Notes: generated by a model not told the origin, from the letters alone. Counted from the first letter of the stretch, positions 18,351-29,300 are shown. The stretch is DNA of 64,000 nucleotides from Caldilineaceae bacterium (GCA_026708085.1 JAPOVP010000169.1:1-64000), one strand, 5' to 3'. Numbers and translations are program-made.

Positions 18351-18494
18351 ATGAACATGGATGACGGCCTTAGTGACCTTATTTTGTGCGCTGAGTCGTG
18401 CTCCGCGCTCTCTACGTCCCTCGTCATTTGGAACGAGGGGGGACGAAACTGTCATCTGATGAACAGGTTCACCTCCGGAGGCATCTTGCCATGA
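18351..18494 (+). CDS. Small upstream ORF coupled to leuA
   Basis: A 47-codon frame with a strong ribosome site (AAAGGGGG at 18341-18348) starts at ATG 18351 (or 18357). Its TGA overlaps the leuA ATG as ATGA (18491-18494). It contains seven Leu codons but is not as biased as the ilv leader. A hairpin within it pairs CGTCCCTCGT (18413-18422) with ACGA...GGGACG (to ~18443). It could be a leader for translation-coupled control of leuA. No homologue is recognised, and a chance frame is possible. Confidence 0.4.
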   Translation: MNMDDGLSDLILCAESCSALSTSLVIWNEGGRNCHLMNRFTSGGILP

Positions 18495-20260
18495 CCAATA
18501 CAATTGATGAACAGCAACTGGAAGAGGTTCCCGAAGACATCTCGCCTATCGACGTTGAACAGTTCCGTTTGGGCGACGTCGACCAGTGGGCGAAGGATGT
18601 TGCCCATGGGAACACGGTACTCGTCTTCGACACGACGTTGCGCGATGGAGAGCAGTCACCTGGCGCCACGCTGAATGAGCAGGAGAAGCTCGAAATCGCG
18701 CGCCAGCTGGCTCGTTTGGGAATCGATATCATGGAGGCCGGCTTTCCGGCAGCCTCGCCCGGCGACCTTGCCGCGGTCAAACGTATTGCGGAAACAGTAG
18801 GTCGAACGGCCCGCAGGGATGACGATGGCAATGTAACGGCGCCGCCTATCGTCGCCGGCCTGGCCAGGGCCAATAAGGACGACATCGACAAGGCCTGGGA
18901 AGCGGTTCAGGGGGCGGTGCGGCCCCGAATCCATACATTCCTTGCCACGAGCGACATCCACATGCAGCACAAGCTGCGCATGTCACCCAACGAAGTGCTG
19001 GAAACGGTGGGCGACATGGTGCAGTATGCTCGCAGTCTTTGCGAGAACGTCGAGTTCAGCCCGGAAGATGCAGGCCGCAGTGATCCGGAGTTTCTGGTCA
19101 AAGTGTGTAGCGTTGCTGTTCAGGCGGGTGCCACCACACTGAACATTCCAGATACGGTCGGGTATACGACTCCTGAGGAATTTGGTGAACTGATCGAGCA
19201 TCTGCGCGAGAATGTAGAAGGCGGCAAGGACGTTATCTTCAGCGTTCATTGCCACAATGACCTGGGGCTGGCGACGGCAAACACGCTGGCCGGTGTGCAA
19301 AACGGCGCCCGCCAGATCGAGGTTACTATCAACGGAATCGGCGAACGCGCCGGAAACACGAGCCTGGAGGAGACGGTGATGGCGTTGTATACACGCCAAT
19401 CTGTTTTCGATCTGCGCACCAATATTCGCAGCCAGGAAATCCACCGCAGCAGCGACATGGTCAGCCGCTATACCGGTATGGTGATCCAGCCCAACAAGGC
19501 GATCGTTGGTACCAACGCTTTCGCGCATGAGGCGGGCATCCACCAAGACGGGATGCTGAAGAACAAGCGCACCTACGAGATCATGGACGCCGACACGATC
19601 GGTTTGCACCAGAGCCGTCTGGTCCTGGGTAAGCATTCGGGCCGCCATGCACTCGGGGTTCGCCTGCAGGAGATGGGCTACCACCTTGAACGGGAAGAGT
19701 TGAACGAGGTGTTCGCGCGTTTCAAGGATTTAGCCGACAAGAAGAAGACGGTCACTGACGCAGACATCGAGGCGCTGGTGGCGGATGAACTGTATCAGCC
19801 GGTTGAGATTTGGGAGCTAATGGGGATACAGGTGCAGTGCGGGACCAATATGACGCCGACTGCTGTGGTCACGCTGCGCAATAACGATACAGATGAGGAG
19901 ATCACCGAGGCGAGTTTTGGCGCGGGCCCGGTGGACGCTGTTTACTCATGTATCGACAAGCTTGTGCAACAGCCAAACGAACTGACCGAGTTTCTTGTCC
20001 AGGCGGTAACCGAAGGCATTGACGCCAATGGCGACGTGACGGTTCGAATTGAGGCGCCGGAGAGCCGCGGTCATAGCAGGACGGCGCAGGGCCGTCCGCG
20101 GCGGAGGCTGTTCAGTGGGCGCGGGGTGGATACAGATATCATCGTGGCGAGTACGAAGGCCTATCTGCAGGCGTTGAACAAGCTGTGTGCGGCGGATGAG
20201 GATGACGCCGAGGTCGCGATTGCTGCGGACAACAGCGAGGCTGCCACAGTGGGAATATAG
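18491..20260 (+). CDS. leuA: 2-isopropylmalate synthase
   Basis: 589 residues from ATG 18491, the first committed step to leucine. The catalytic barrel has [26 protein letters not shown] with the metal His residues, and [14 protein letters not shown]. The C-terminal LeuA allosteric domain follows (about residues 430-560) and should mediate leucine inhibition. A polar tail rich in acidic residues extends past the usual end. CGGAGG lies 10 bp upstream. The longer frame from GTG 18398 is rejected because it lacks family-like sequence. A terminator follows the gene. Confidence 0.94.
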   Translation: MTNTIDEQQLEEVPEDISPIDVEQFRLGDVDQWAKDVAHGNTVLVFDTTLRDGEQSPGATLNEQEKLEIARQLARLGIDIMEAGFPAASPGDLAAVKRIAETVGRTARRDDDGNVTAPPIVAGLARANKDDIDKAWEAVQGAVRPRIHTFLATSDIHMQHKLRMSPNEVLETVGDMVQYARSLCENVEFSPEDAGRSDPEFLVKVCSVAVQAGATTLNIPDTVGYTTPEEFGELIEHLRENVEGGKDVIFSVHCHNDLGLATANTLAGVQNGARQIEVTINGIGERAGNTSLEETVMALYTRQSVFDLRTNIRSQEIHRSSDMVSRYTGMVIQPNKAIVGTNAFAHEAGIHQDGMLKNKRTYEIMDADTIGLHQSRLVLGKHSGRHALGVRLQEMGYHLEREELNEVFARFKDLADKKKTVTDADIEALVADELYQPVEIWELMGIQVQCGTNMTPTAVVTLRNNDTDEEITEASFGAGPVDAVYSCIDKLVQQPNELTEFLVQAVTEGIDANGDVTVRIEAPESRGHSRTAQGRPRRRLFSGRGVDTDIIVASTKAYLQALNKLCAADEDDAEVAIAADNSEAATVGI

Positions 20261-20278
20261 CGTCAGATTTCGAGCAAC

Positions 20279-20318
20279 GGGGCGGCGATACGGTAATACC
20301 GGATTGCCGCCCTTTTTT
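20279..20318 (+). terminator. Intrinsic terminator after leuA
   Basis: GGGCGGC (20280-20286) pairs with GCCGCCC (20306-20312), with an inner CGGTA/TACCG stem and a run of six T (20313-20318). It closes the ilvBNC-leuA transcript. Confidence 0.9.
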
Positions 20319-20386
20319 GTTCATGCAACATAAGCGAAGAGCTTACCTGTTTACCAGTTTCGTCACCTTTCAGTAGTGTTGATTTC

Positions 20387-23300
20387 ATGGGAACTCCAGA
20401 CTCAAACCCCAGGGCTACCACATTCTGCGGAAAGGCTAAGCGGTGTTTCCAGCAGCCTTTCAGAGTTTTCCTCGCACTTTTCTTACTCGCCACAGTTTTG
20501 CCACCTGCAAGTGCAGAGGCACAGGAAACCTCACCCACTTATACGATTTCCGAATGCGAGCAAGTCGAAGAGGAACTTTTACTCAGTGACCTCAATCGTA
20601 TTTCCCAATCTGTCTTGGAACGAGAAAAGAGTGGGCTAGATTTAGACAGAATTGTCGAAGAGAACTGGGCGGAACTAGACCTAGACAGCGTGGTGGACAA
20701 AGCTGTCGACGATGCTACCGAACGGGTTCGAGATGAGAGAGGCACTCTGGATCGGATTTTCTCCGGCTGGTCAGAAGAGAAGGCAAAAGATTTCGCCGAA
20801 GCAATCGCCAATTATGCTTTCGATTCTCCAGAGTTTCGTAACGCCATTGACAGTTTGTCCTCCGCCATTGTCGAAGATTTAACCGCTGAAATTCACTTGA
20901 TGACAGTGAAGTCCGCTTCTTCTGCCTTCTTGTGTGTACAGGAGTTTATCGGCGCCAAATTCTCGGATGTCATGTCGGAAGTCTTGGAGGATAGCACGAA
21001 AGCCTGGTTGGAAAGTCTTGAATTGGGAAACATTGAAGGAGAGACTGACTTTGTAGAGTTGGGAGACCGGACATTGTCAATTGTAGGAATCGGCGCCATT
21101 GTGGGCACACAGATTGCCAATGCGGTTGCTAGTAGGGTCGCCCAGGGGATTCTTGGCAGAGTCGTCACGCGTATTCTGGGTAGGGCCGCCTCAGCAGTTG
21201 TCCCAGTTGCAGGCTGGGTCATAGGTGGCGCCCTAATCGTCTTCGACGTTTATCAGGCTTGGGAAGGTTCATTGCCTCAGATTCAGGAAGACCTCAAATC
21301 TGAATCTGTGAAGGAAACGATTCGCAGTGAAGTCGTTTCTGTCGTGGATCAAGAATTAACTAATTCAATGCCTGGAATCTCCCAATCAGTCACCATCGAA
21401 ATTTATAGACGGTGGAGGAGTTTCCTGCAGGACTTTGAGCATGTCTTGAGACTGGCGGAAAACAATGAAGACTTTCGCCTTTTACTGGACGACGTTACGC
21501 CTGACCAGATTGACAAACTTTCCGAACTGGTTGAGTTGACGACCGACGTTCTAGGCATAGAGTGGTTAGCAAGGATCATTAGCAATGGTGTATTCAAACT
21601 AATCCTCGATCTCCCCAGAGCGTCATTCAAGATTCTTCGTGACACCTCTGATCCTGGTCTAGTTCTGAGGTGGGCCCAAGTTGCAGAAGAGCGGATTGTA
21701 GGTGTGGCAGAGACGGAACTCTACAAGTATGCATCGCCCGAAATGGTTGGGGATCGTGAGAATCTTGAGAAGATTCTTGCCCTGAAGGACCCCTTGATAA
21801 TTCAAGACTTGATGCAGAGGGGAAAAGATGAACGAGAGGCACTTCTGGGATTGCCGACCATACAGACACTATGGATTCTCACAGTACTGTCCAGGTCACA
21901 GACTGACTGGGTGAGCTCCTATCTATTGGAATTGCCTTCGCCCTCCCAAGTCCGGCTGGTGGAATTTTTTATCCGGGATCGTGCCCTAGTCTCCCTCTTG
22001 CAGGAGACAGAGGGTTTGCAGGCCCAATTTAACGCTGTTCTCAGCCTGGCAGAGGATTTCGCTAAAGTCGATTCGATTCTAAGCGAAACGCCGGTTGACC
22101 AAGTGGCAAAACTGTCCTTGCTAGTTGAGGTGTCGTCCAGAGTCTTGGATGCGGAGCAGTTAAGGGACATGATTGAGACGGGCCAGTTTAAGGAGATTCT
22201 TGCGCTACCTCAGGACACATTTGAAATCCTTGGCGACACTGGTAGTCCGCCAGTCGTCCTCGATTGGGCCGACCTGGCGGGCGACTCTATCGGGAAAGTA
22301 GTGGAGAAGGGAGTCTATCTTGTTGCCGTTCCAGAGGATTTCTCTGGGCGGGAAGAATTGGAACGGCTGCTTGCAATTGAACACGTTCTGGCCATCCAAA
22401 GACTCATGGCGATGAATCCGGAAGAAAGAGAATCGCTGCTTCAACTACCGGCGGAAGAGGCAAGGGGCGCCCTGTTAGCCGATTTGTCCGATGATGAGCT
22501 GTCCTGGCTCGCATCCTACCTGACAGGCCTTTCGAAACCAGCCCGTCGAATATTTGCAGTGAAGGTAACGCAACTGCCGGACCTCGTATCTATTCTGATA
22601 GGTTCGGAGGAACTGGGGGAAAGATTCAAGCGGGTGTCAGAACTTGCTATGCAGTATTCCCAACTGAGGATCACGTTTGACAATGCCAACGCGAATGACA
22701 TCGATAAACTTTCGGACTTAGTAGTTGTTGCGGAGCATACTCTCGCGGCGGAGAGACTGACAGAATTCTTCATTTCCGGCCAGTTTGAAGACATACTCGC
22801 CCTGCCTCAATCTGCATTCAAAATCCTTGAGTGGAGCGGGAGGGCAGACCTGGTACTCGAATGGGCTCAACTGGCCGGGGATGCCGTAGATATGGTCGCC
22901 AAGACAAAACTGCATGAGGAAGCGGAACCCCACCACTTCAGGAATCGAACAGAACTTGATAAGGCGTTAACCCTCGTTGGCACGGAAACTCTGACTTGGA
23001 TAGTCCAACTGAAACCAGGGACCAGGGAAACCGTATTCCTATTGAAAGCAGACCCCGAAATATTGTGGCTCCATAGGTTTGGTAGTGGCCTGGCGGAAGA
23101 CAAGATCGCTCTGGTAACACACACTCTTGACCGGAATCCGGCCATGTTGGCCGAGCTCGAAAAAGACAGCGTTGGGCGGCCCGTGAAGTGGTCGCAAAAC
23201 CTTGAGCAAGTCCTGGCATTCGTCTCGGAAAGGACCGAGCAGCCTCAAGCCTGGTGGCCCACTGCCCTTATGCTGTCCGCTGCGGTTGATCTCACCACTG

Positions 23301-23473
23301 GCAACCTGCCCTGGCAGCTCTACTGGCACTACCATCAGACTCAGTCCCTCATTCTCTTGGCAGCGCTTCTGCTGCTATTGGGTCTGACGATCCTAGTCGT
23401 CTCACTTCACCGCCGTCAGCGCCTGCCGGAAATTTGGAACGCCACAGGTCGACACCTGGGAGATCAATCATAG
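20387..23473 (+). CDS. Large secreted/membrane repeat protein, unknown family
   Basis: 1028 residues. An N-terminal signal peptide ends near ALFLLATVLPPASAEAQ. The mature protein starts with a helical domain containing two Cys (in SECEQV and FLCVQEFIG) that are conserved in the next gene. A glycine-rich hydrophobic hairpin follows at ~228-295 (ends VAGWVIGGALIVFDVY). Three ~200-residue repeats then start near 368, 566 and 765, each opening like DQxxKLSxLV and carrying a GQFxxILALPQxxFxIL-type segment. A C-terminal transmembrane helix and basic tail end the protein. I do not recognise the family; it looks like an envelope-anchored protein facing outward. Confidence 0.75.
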   Translation: MGTPDSNPRATTFCGKAKRCFQQPFRVFLALFLLATVLPPASAEAQETSPTYTISECEQVEEELLLSDLNRISQSVLEREKSGLDLDRIVEENWAELDLDSVVDKAVDDATERVRDERGTLDRIFSGWSEEKAKDFAEAIANYAFDSPEFRNAIDSLSSAIVEDLTAEIHLMTVKSASSAFLCVQEFIGAKFSDVMSEVLEDSTKAWLESLELGNIEGETDFVELGDRTLSIVGIGAIVGTQIANAVASRVAQGILGRVVTRILGRAASAVVPVAGWVIGGALIVFDVYQAWEGSLPQIQEDLKSESVKETIRSEVVSVVDQELTNSMPGISQSVTIEIYRRWRSFLQDFEHVLRLAENNEDFRLLLDDVTPDQIDKLSELVELTTDVLGIEWLARIISNGVFKLILDLPRASFKILRDTSDPGLVLRWAQVAEERIVGVAETELYKYASPEMVGDRENLEKILALKDPLIIQDLMQRGKDEREALLGLPTIQTLWILTVLSRSQTDWVSSYLLELPSPSQVRLVEFFIRDRALVSLLQETEGLQAQFNAVLSLAEDFAKVDSILSETPVDQVAKLSLLVEVSSRVLDAEQLRDMIETGQFKEILALPQDTFEILGDTGSPPVVLDWADLAGDSIGKVVEKGVYLVAVPEDFSGREELERLLAIEHVLAIQRLMAMNPEERESLLQLPAEEARGALLADLSDDELSWLASYLTGLSKPARRIFAVKVTQLPDLVSILIGSEELGERFKRVSELAMQYSQLRITFDNANANDIDKLSDLVVVAEHTLAAERLTEFFISGQFEDILALPQSAFKILEWSGRADLVLEWAQLAGDAVDMVAKTKLHEEAEPHHFRNRTELDKALTLVGTETLTWIVQLKPGTRETVFLLKADPEILWLHRFGSGLAEDKIALVTHTLDRNPAMLAELEKDSVGRPVKWSQNLEQVLAFVSERTEQPQAWWPTALMLSAAVDLTTGNLPWQLYWHYHQTQSLILLAALLLLLGLTILVVSLHRRQRLPEIWNATGRHLGDQS

Positions 23474-25404
23474 TGCGGAAACCATACTCGATTCAGCGAG
23501 ACAGACTCACATTTCCTTTTCTCCTCTCGCTTCTGCTCTTCTCGTTGTTCCCTCCGGAGGCAGCAAGGGCCCAATCTACCGCCCCCGTTTCCTACACTTT
23601 TGAGGAATGCGACCAGGTCGACGAAGACAGACTCCGCGAGGAACTGAACCGGATCACTCAAACAGTGGTCGCCGATGAGCACAGTCGCCTCGATGTGATC
23701 GCGATTGTAAACCGCCACTGGCAAGACTTGGGCATGGACTTCAGGGTAGACCTAGCCGTAGACGATGCAATCGAATTGGTCCGCAGCGATACAGGCTTCT
23801 GGGAACGGATCTGGTCGGGCTGGTCAGTCGCAAAAGCGGAAGAGTTGGCAACAGAAGTGGCTGAACTAGCGTTTGGCTCCGAAGGATTCGCCAGTCGATT
23901 CGACGAGCTTTCGACTGAAGTCGCTAACGACATAGTGGAAGAGATCAGAGTAGTCACGGCGAAATCGGCATCCACTGCGCTAAACTGCGTACAGGAATTC
24001 ATTGGTGGAAGGTTCTCAAAGACCTTGGAAGCAGAGTTGGACCGGCAGATTGAGGCAGAACTGGAACTGCTGAAGCTCGATCCCGATACCGACCAGAGCT
24101 TCCTGGACATCCTCGAGATTCATTCCAACCTCGCAGGCGGCGTCGCTGTGATCATCGGCACGCGCATTGGAGCTGAGTTAGCCAAGAGACTGGCAAGCGT
24201 GCTTACACGGAATATAGTTGGCAGAATCCTGTCGCGTATATTGACCAGCACATTGACGGTGGGCATCCCTTTTGTTGGCTGGATTGTCGGAGGAGCCCTG
24301 GTAGTCATTGACCTATTCAACTCCAGAGATGGCGCGCTGCCCCTCATCCAGGACTCCTTCCAAAATGCAACTGTCAAGACTGAATTGCAAAGATGGATGG
24401 CTGAGGCAGTAAGCGAAGGGCTGAGACTAGAAATGCCCACTCTGGCAAGAAACGTCGCAAATAGCGCTTTCAGCCAGTGGCAGGACTTCCGTCGGAAGTT
24501 CGCCCGCGTCCTCGAACTGTCCGAGTCCAATCCCCGCTTCAAACGGATTCTGGACTTCACCGATGTAGATCAGCTGGCCAAGCTCTCCGACCTGGTCGCT
24601 CTTGTCGAAGAGTATGAGCCGGACAGGCTGCAGGAGCTCATCAATTCAGGCCAATTCGAATTTATGCAAACGCTTCCAGAAGAGGCCTTGGCGATCTATC
24701 GCCATTCGGGAAAGTCGGAATCTCTTGTCAGCTGGGCCAAGCTAGCCGGTGACCACCTCCTCAAAGTGGTCGATTACCAACTGTACCTTGTGAGTGAGGT
24801 CTCGGACTTCGCGGATCGCGATGCTCTGGAGCAACTCTTGCGGCTGGATGATGAGACAGCCATCCTTGAGTCGATGTCACTGGACCCGGAAGGCAGGAAA
24901 GCGCTGCTGGACCTGACAACGGAAACTGCTCGATCACTTCTTCTCGCCGATCTGACAGCGAGCCAGCTTTCGCTTCTTGCCTCCACGTATTTGACGGCGC
25001 TGGCGCCTCAGGACGCAGAGCTTCTGGCGAGTTTTGTCCTGAACAATCCGCGAATACTCTCCTTGCTCGAAGGCGATCTTGTTCGAAATGCACTACTTAA
25101 GAGTCAGAACCTGTTGGCTGCGCTCAACTTCCTCGCTGAAGGAACGACCGGGGAGCAGGGGTTCGGCGGAGTTTTCCAAGCCTTGAAGGACCTTGCCCCC
25201 TTACTCTCCGGCGCTGTGCCCTGGTTGCTATACTGGCAAAAGAATGGAAAGGCCCTGAGCAATCCCCGCAACCTGATCACTCTTCTAGGGGGACTGCTAC
25301 TGCTCCTTCTTGTTCTGAGACTTGCGTGGGCGCGTCGGCGCACAGAGGTGAATGTGACTGTCAATGTCCCAGACCATCGAGAGGCAGACAGGGAAAGAAA
25401 ATGA
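23473..25404 (+). CDS. Paralogue of the preceding repeat protein (one repeat)
   Basis: 643 residues from the GTG at 23473, which overlaps the upstream stop as TAGTG; a GGGAG lies 10 bp before it. An in-frame start at 23434 is possible but would extend the signal peptide unnaturally. Architecture mirrors the upstream gene: signal peptide (FPFLLSLLLFSLFPPEAARAQ), the same Cys pair (EECDQV, LNCVQEFIG), the hydrophobic hairpin (FVGWIVGGALVVIDLF), then a single ~200-residue repeat from ~362, and a C-terminal transmembrane helix. This gene and its neighbour probably arose by duplication with repeat gain or loss. The function is unknown. Confidence 0.75.
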   Translation: MRKPYSIQRDRLTFPFLLSLLLFSLFPPEAARAQSTAPVSYTFEECDQVDEDRLREELNRITQTVVADEHSRLDVIAIVNRHWQDLGMDFRVDLAVDDAIELVRSDTGFWERIWSGWSVAKAEELATEVAELAFGSEGFASRFDELSTEVANDIVEEIRVVTAKSASTALNCVQEFIGGRFSKTLEAELDRQIEAELELLKLDPDTDQSFLDILEIHSNLAGGVAVIIGTRIGAELAKRLASVLTRNIVGRILSRILTSTLTVGIPFVGWIVGGALVVIDLFNSRDGALPLIQDSFQNATVKTELQRWMAEAVSEGLRLEMPTLARNVANSAFSQWQDFRRKFARVLELSESNPRFKRILDFTDVDQLAKLSDLVALVEEYEPDRLQELINSGQFEFMQTLPEEALAIYRHSGKSESLVSWAKLAGDHLLKVVDYQLYLVSEVSDFADRDALEQLLRLDDETAILESMSLDPEGRKALLDLTTETARSLLLADLTASQLSLLASTYLTALAPQDAELLASFVLNNPRILSLLEGDLVRNALLKSQNLLAALNFLAEGTTGEQGFGGVFQALKDLAPLLSGAVPWLLYWQKNGKALSNPRNLITLLGGLLLLLLVLRLAWARRRTEVNVTVNVPDHREADRERK

Positions 25405-25730
25405 ACCTGACCGCCCTCGATCAACCCCACCGCCCCGACGTCGAAGTCGGCGAACTTCTCTTCGTCGTCGTCGTATACGCCGCCAGCATCGTAAGAGATG
25501 TCAGAGAGAATATCCGCAACCTCGTCGGCGGACGTATGACCCACTACGAATCCCTGATCGAAAAAGCAGTCGAGCAGGGCCTCTCCGACCTGGAGCAAAA
25601 GGCGGCAGATCGGGGCTACGATGGGGTCCTTGGCGTTAAGATCAGTCACCCGGTGGTCGTAGATGGTGGCGTCGAAGTTATCCTCTATGGCAATGGCTAC
25701 AAACTGGCCGCGCATAGTGGTAAACCCTGA
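25401..25730 (+). CDS. YbjQ/UPF0145-like protein
   Basis: 109 residues from ATG 25401, overlapping the upstream stop as ATGA. The C-terminal part (GLSDLEQKAADRGYDGVLGV, then GGVEVILYGNGYKL) resembles the YbjQ/UPF0145 fold, whose members assemble into small rings and have no settled function. The N-terminal half with ELLFVVVVYAASIVRDVREN is unusual. The tight coupling indicates joint expression with the two repeat proteins. The family call rests on a short pattern. Confidence 0.55.
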   Translation: MNLTALDQPHRPDVEVGELLFVVVVYAASIVRDVRENIRNLVGGRMTHYESLIEKAVEQGLSDLEQKAADRGYDGVLGVKISHPVVVDGGVEVILYGNGYKLAAHSGKP

Positions 25731-26150
25731 CGACCCGCTGCACCTCAACAAACTTTCCACAGCCGATCAGGACGACGCCCAGATCACCACTGACCACTGA
25801 CCCGCGAGGCGGTCACGGGCATTCTGTTTCCCTAGTGCGGGGACGCCACACGCTACGCCCCCGCGGGTCACTGCCGGCCTCACGGGATTGGCGAGGTCTC
25901 AAATCTGGCTGTTTTTTTGAGCGTGGCTTACCGACCCCCCAACTGGGAGCCGTACGCCTCGCGGATCGGTCAGCCCACCGTACACGTTCTCAAGCAGCAG
26001 GAGGCGCCACCCTAACAAGAAAGCCTCCAGGCCACGCCGCCGACTACGGCAAGCCGCCGGCCACTGAACACTGCAGCTCTATCCACTGTAGTTCACATGA
26101 AGGGCTGTCTTCGTCAGCCCAACAGCATCGTTCCCCAGAGGGCCCCAAAG
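25731..26150. other. Gap with long inverted repeat and heptamers
   Basis: TGACCCGCG (25798-25806) and CGCGGGTCA (25862-25870) form a nine-base perfect inverted repeat enclosing a further GCGGGG/CCCCGC pairing. Two inverted heptamers CCACTGA lie at 25787-25800. A T7 run at 25911-25917 may belong to a terminator for the preceding operon. No convincing gene is present; the frame at 25835-26176 has no recognisable features. Confidence 0.45.
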
Positions 26151-26179
26151 TTGACGAACCGCCAATTCTCGTGTAAATT
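26151..26179 (+). promoter_or_regulatory. Predicted gltB operon promoter
   Basis: TTGACG (26151-26156) and TAAATT (26174-26179) have a 17-base spacer. Just downstream GCGGGA-TTG-TCCCGC (26193-26207) is a perfect six-base-arm dyad near +7 to +21, well placed for a repressor or an early RNA hairpin. Consensus match only. Confidence 0.45.
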
Positions 26180-26373
26180 ATACGAAATCACAGCGGGATT
26201 GTCCCGCCAGAATACTCCTGTTGACAAGCTTTCGCGGTTCGACAAAGATGTCTCCCGAACTTGGCACACGCTCTTCCTTCGCATCAGCCGCCCAAATGCA
26301 GAGTAGATTTCGCTTAACCAACTGCCCTGAATCAACGACGCGAGAGGAGAGGCTCTATTGAGGAGGTGACGCT

Positions 26374-29300
26374 ATGTCGGATATGAAACTTAGTTCTTCC
26401 TGTTGTCACGATTCCACTCCCCACTCACTAGCGGGTCTGCCTGCCAAGCAAGGGCTGTACGACCCGAGGTATGAGCATGACGCTTGCGGGGTTGGATTCG
26501 TTGTGAACATCAAGGGCGAAAAGTCGAATGCCATCGTCTCTCAAGGGCTGGAGGTACTGCTCAATCTTGCGCATCGAGGGGCGTGCGGATGCGAGCCTAA
26601 CACGGGCGATGGGGCCGGCGTGCTCATGCAGATGCCGGACAAGTTTATGCGCAAGGTCGCCGGTGAGGAGGGGATCGAACTACCTCCCGTGGGCGACTAC
26701 GCGGTTGGGATGATCTTTCTTCCGCCAAGAGGCGATTACCGATTCCTGTGTGAGCAACTTTTGGAAAGGATTGTCCGCTCTGAAGGGCAGACCGTTCTGG
26801 GCTGGAGAACCGTTCCGACCGCAAACGATGAAATAGGCCACACCGCCCGCCTGGGCGAACCGGTTGTACGCCAGATTTTCATCGGTCGTAACCCCAACCG
26901 GCTGACGGGGAACGACGACCTTTCTTTCGAACGCAAACTATACGTGATCCGAAAGCAGGCCGAAAACCGAATCCGCTATTCCCAGCTGCGGGAAGGTGAC
27001 GCCTTTTACGTTGCCAGCCTCTCTTCGCGCACAGTTGTCTATAAGGGCATGCTGATGGCGCCGCAGGTCAAGGGCTTTTATCCTGATCTGTTGGACAAGG
27101 ATATGGAATCGGCGCTAATTGTCATCCACTCGCGGTTCAGTACGAATACATTCCCCAGTTGGGAGCGCGCACATCCCTATCGGTATATGATCCACAACGG
27201 TGAGATCAACACGCTGCGCGGCAATGAGAACTGGATGTACGCCCGCCAGTCCCAGTTTGAGAGCGAACTTTTCGGAAACGACATCAAGAAGATACTGCCG
27301 ATTATCCATGACGACGGCAGCGATTCGGCGAAATTTGACGAGACGCTCGAGTTTCTTTATCTGTCAGGGCGCTCATTGCCTCACGCCATGATGATGATGA
27401 TCCCGGAGCCGTGGTCTCAACACGAGACGATGAGCGACGAGAAGAGGGCGTTCTACGAGTACCACAGCACAATGATGGAGCCGTGGGACGGGCCTGCCTC
27501 GATGGTCTTTACCGACGGAACCATTGTGGGCGCGGTGCTCGACCGCAACGGTCTGCGACCCTCTCGATATTGTGTTACCAAGGACGACATGGTGGTAATG
27601 GCGTCGGAGGTGGGTGTTCTGCCGATGGAGCCGGACCGCGTTCTCAAGAAGGCGCGCCTGGAACCGGGTCGCATGTTCCTTGTTGACACTTCTCAGGGCC
27701 GCATCATCTCTGATGAAGAGCTGAAGGAGACGATGGCTTCAGCCCATCCCTATCGCGAGTGGCTCGACGAGCACCTTGTCAGTCTGGACGAGATACCGCA
27801 GCCGGAAGCGGAGGTGCCAGGTGTCGACCACAGAACCATGCTGGAGCGGCAGCAGATTTTCGGGTACACATTTGAGCAGCTGCGAATTCTGATGGCGCCA
27901 ATGGCTACCGACGGGGTCGAAGCGCTGGGTGCCATGGGCAACGACACGCCGGCGGCGGCTCTTTCCAACCACTCTCAACTGCTCTACAACTATTTCAAGC
28001 AACTCTTTGCCCAGGTGACCAACCCGCCGATTGACGCGATCCGCGAGGAACTGATCACCGCCACCGAGGTTATGATGGGCACCGAGTTGAACTTGCTCGA
28101 GACCAAGCCGGAGAACTGCCACCAGCTCAAGCTCAGACAGCCCATCCTCACCAACGAGGAGCTGGCAAAGATCCGGCACATAGAGAGCAGCAGCGCCGAG
28201 GGCTTCCGCACCAAGACTCTTCCGATTCTCTTCGACGTACACGGTGGAAGGGATGCGCTGGAAAAGGCGCTTGAAGACCTGTTTCAGGCGGCGACCGAGG
28301 CAATCGAAGAAGGGTTCAATATCCTGATTCTTTCGGACAGAGGCGTTGGTCCCGGCATTGCGCCGATCCCGGCACTGCTGGCTACGTCAGGGTTGCACCA
28401 CCATCTCATCCGCAATGAGACACGAACGCGCACCGCGCTGGTCGTAGAATCGGGCGAACCGCGTGAGGTTCACCACCTTTCTCTACTCATTGGATTTGGT
28501 GCAACGGCGGTCAATCCGTATCTGGCGCTAGAGACACTGGACCAGATGATACAGGACCGCCTCCTCGTCGATATCGACCACAAAACCGCGATTTACAACT
28601 ACGTCAAGGCGGCGATGAAAGGGGTCGTCAAAGTCCTTTCAAAGATGGGCATTTCGACTATCCAGAGCTACTGCGGCGCCCAGATTTTCGAAGCACTTGG
28701 GCTGAGCCAGAGATTGGTAGACAAGTATTTTACCTGGACTTCCAGCCGCGTAGAGGGCATCGGTCTCTCCGAAATCTTCGATGAAATCAGGATTCGACAC
28801 GATCGGGCCTACCCAGTTCGCCTGTACGCTCAGTCTGAGTCCAACGGCCATGGACTGGTTGCGTTGAAGCCGGAAGTTTCTGCTGCCAACGATAACGGCC
28901 ACGGCGGCCAGCTGCTCTCACCCGGCGGAGACTACCAGTGGCGCAAGGATGGGGAGTTGCACCTTTTCAATCCACGTACCGTGCATTTGCTGCAAAAAGC
29001 GACCCGCGACAACGACTACGAGTCCTTTAAGGCGTACACGAAGGACATCGACCAGATGAACAAGGAGTGGTGCAATCTGCGCGGCCTCCTGGACTTTGAT
29101 TTCGATGGCGCCGAGAGTATTCCGATCGAAGAGGTAGAGCCAGTCGAGTCGATCTGTAAGCGTTTCAAGACCGGGGCCATGTCTTACGGTTCGATCAGTA
29201 AAGAGGCGCATGAGACGCTGGCGATCGCGATGAACCGCATCGGAGGGCGGAGCAACACGGGTGAAGGCGGCGAGGATCCTGCCCGCTACATTCTGGAGCC

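Noticed and set aside
25835-26176. 113-residue ORF before gltB
   Set aside because: No ribosome site, atypical composition, overlaps inverted repeats and the predicted gltB promoter.
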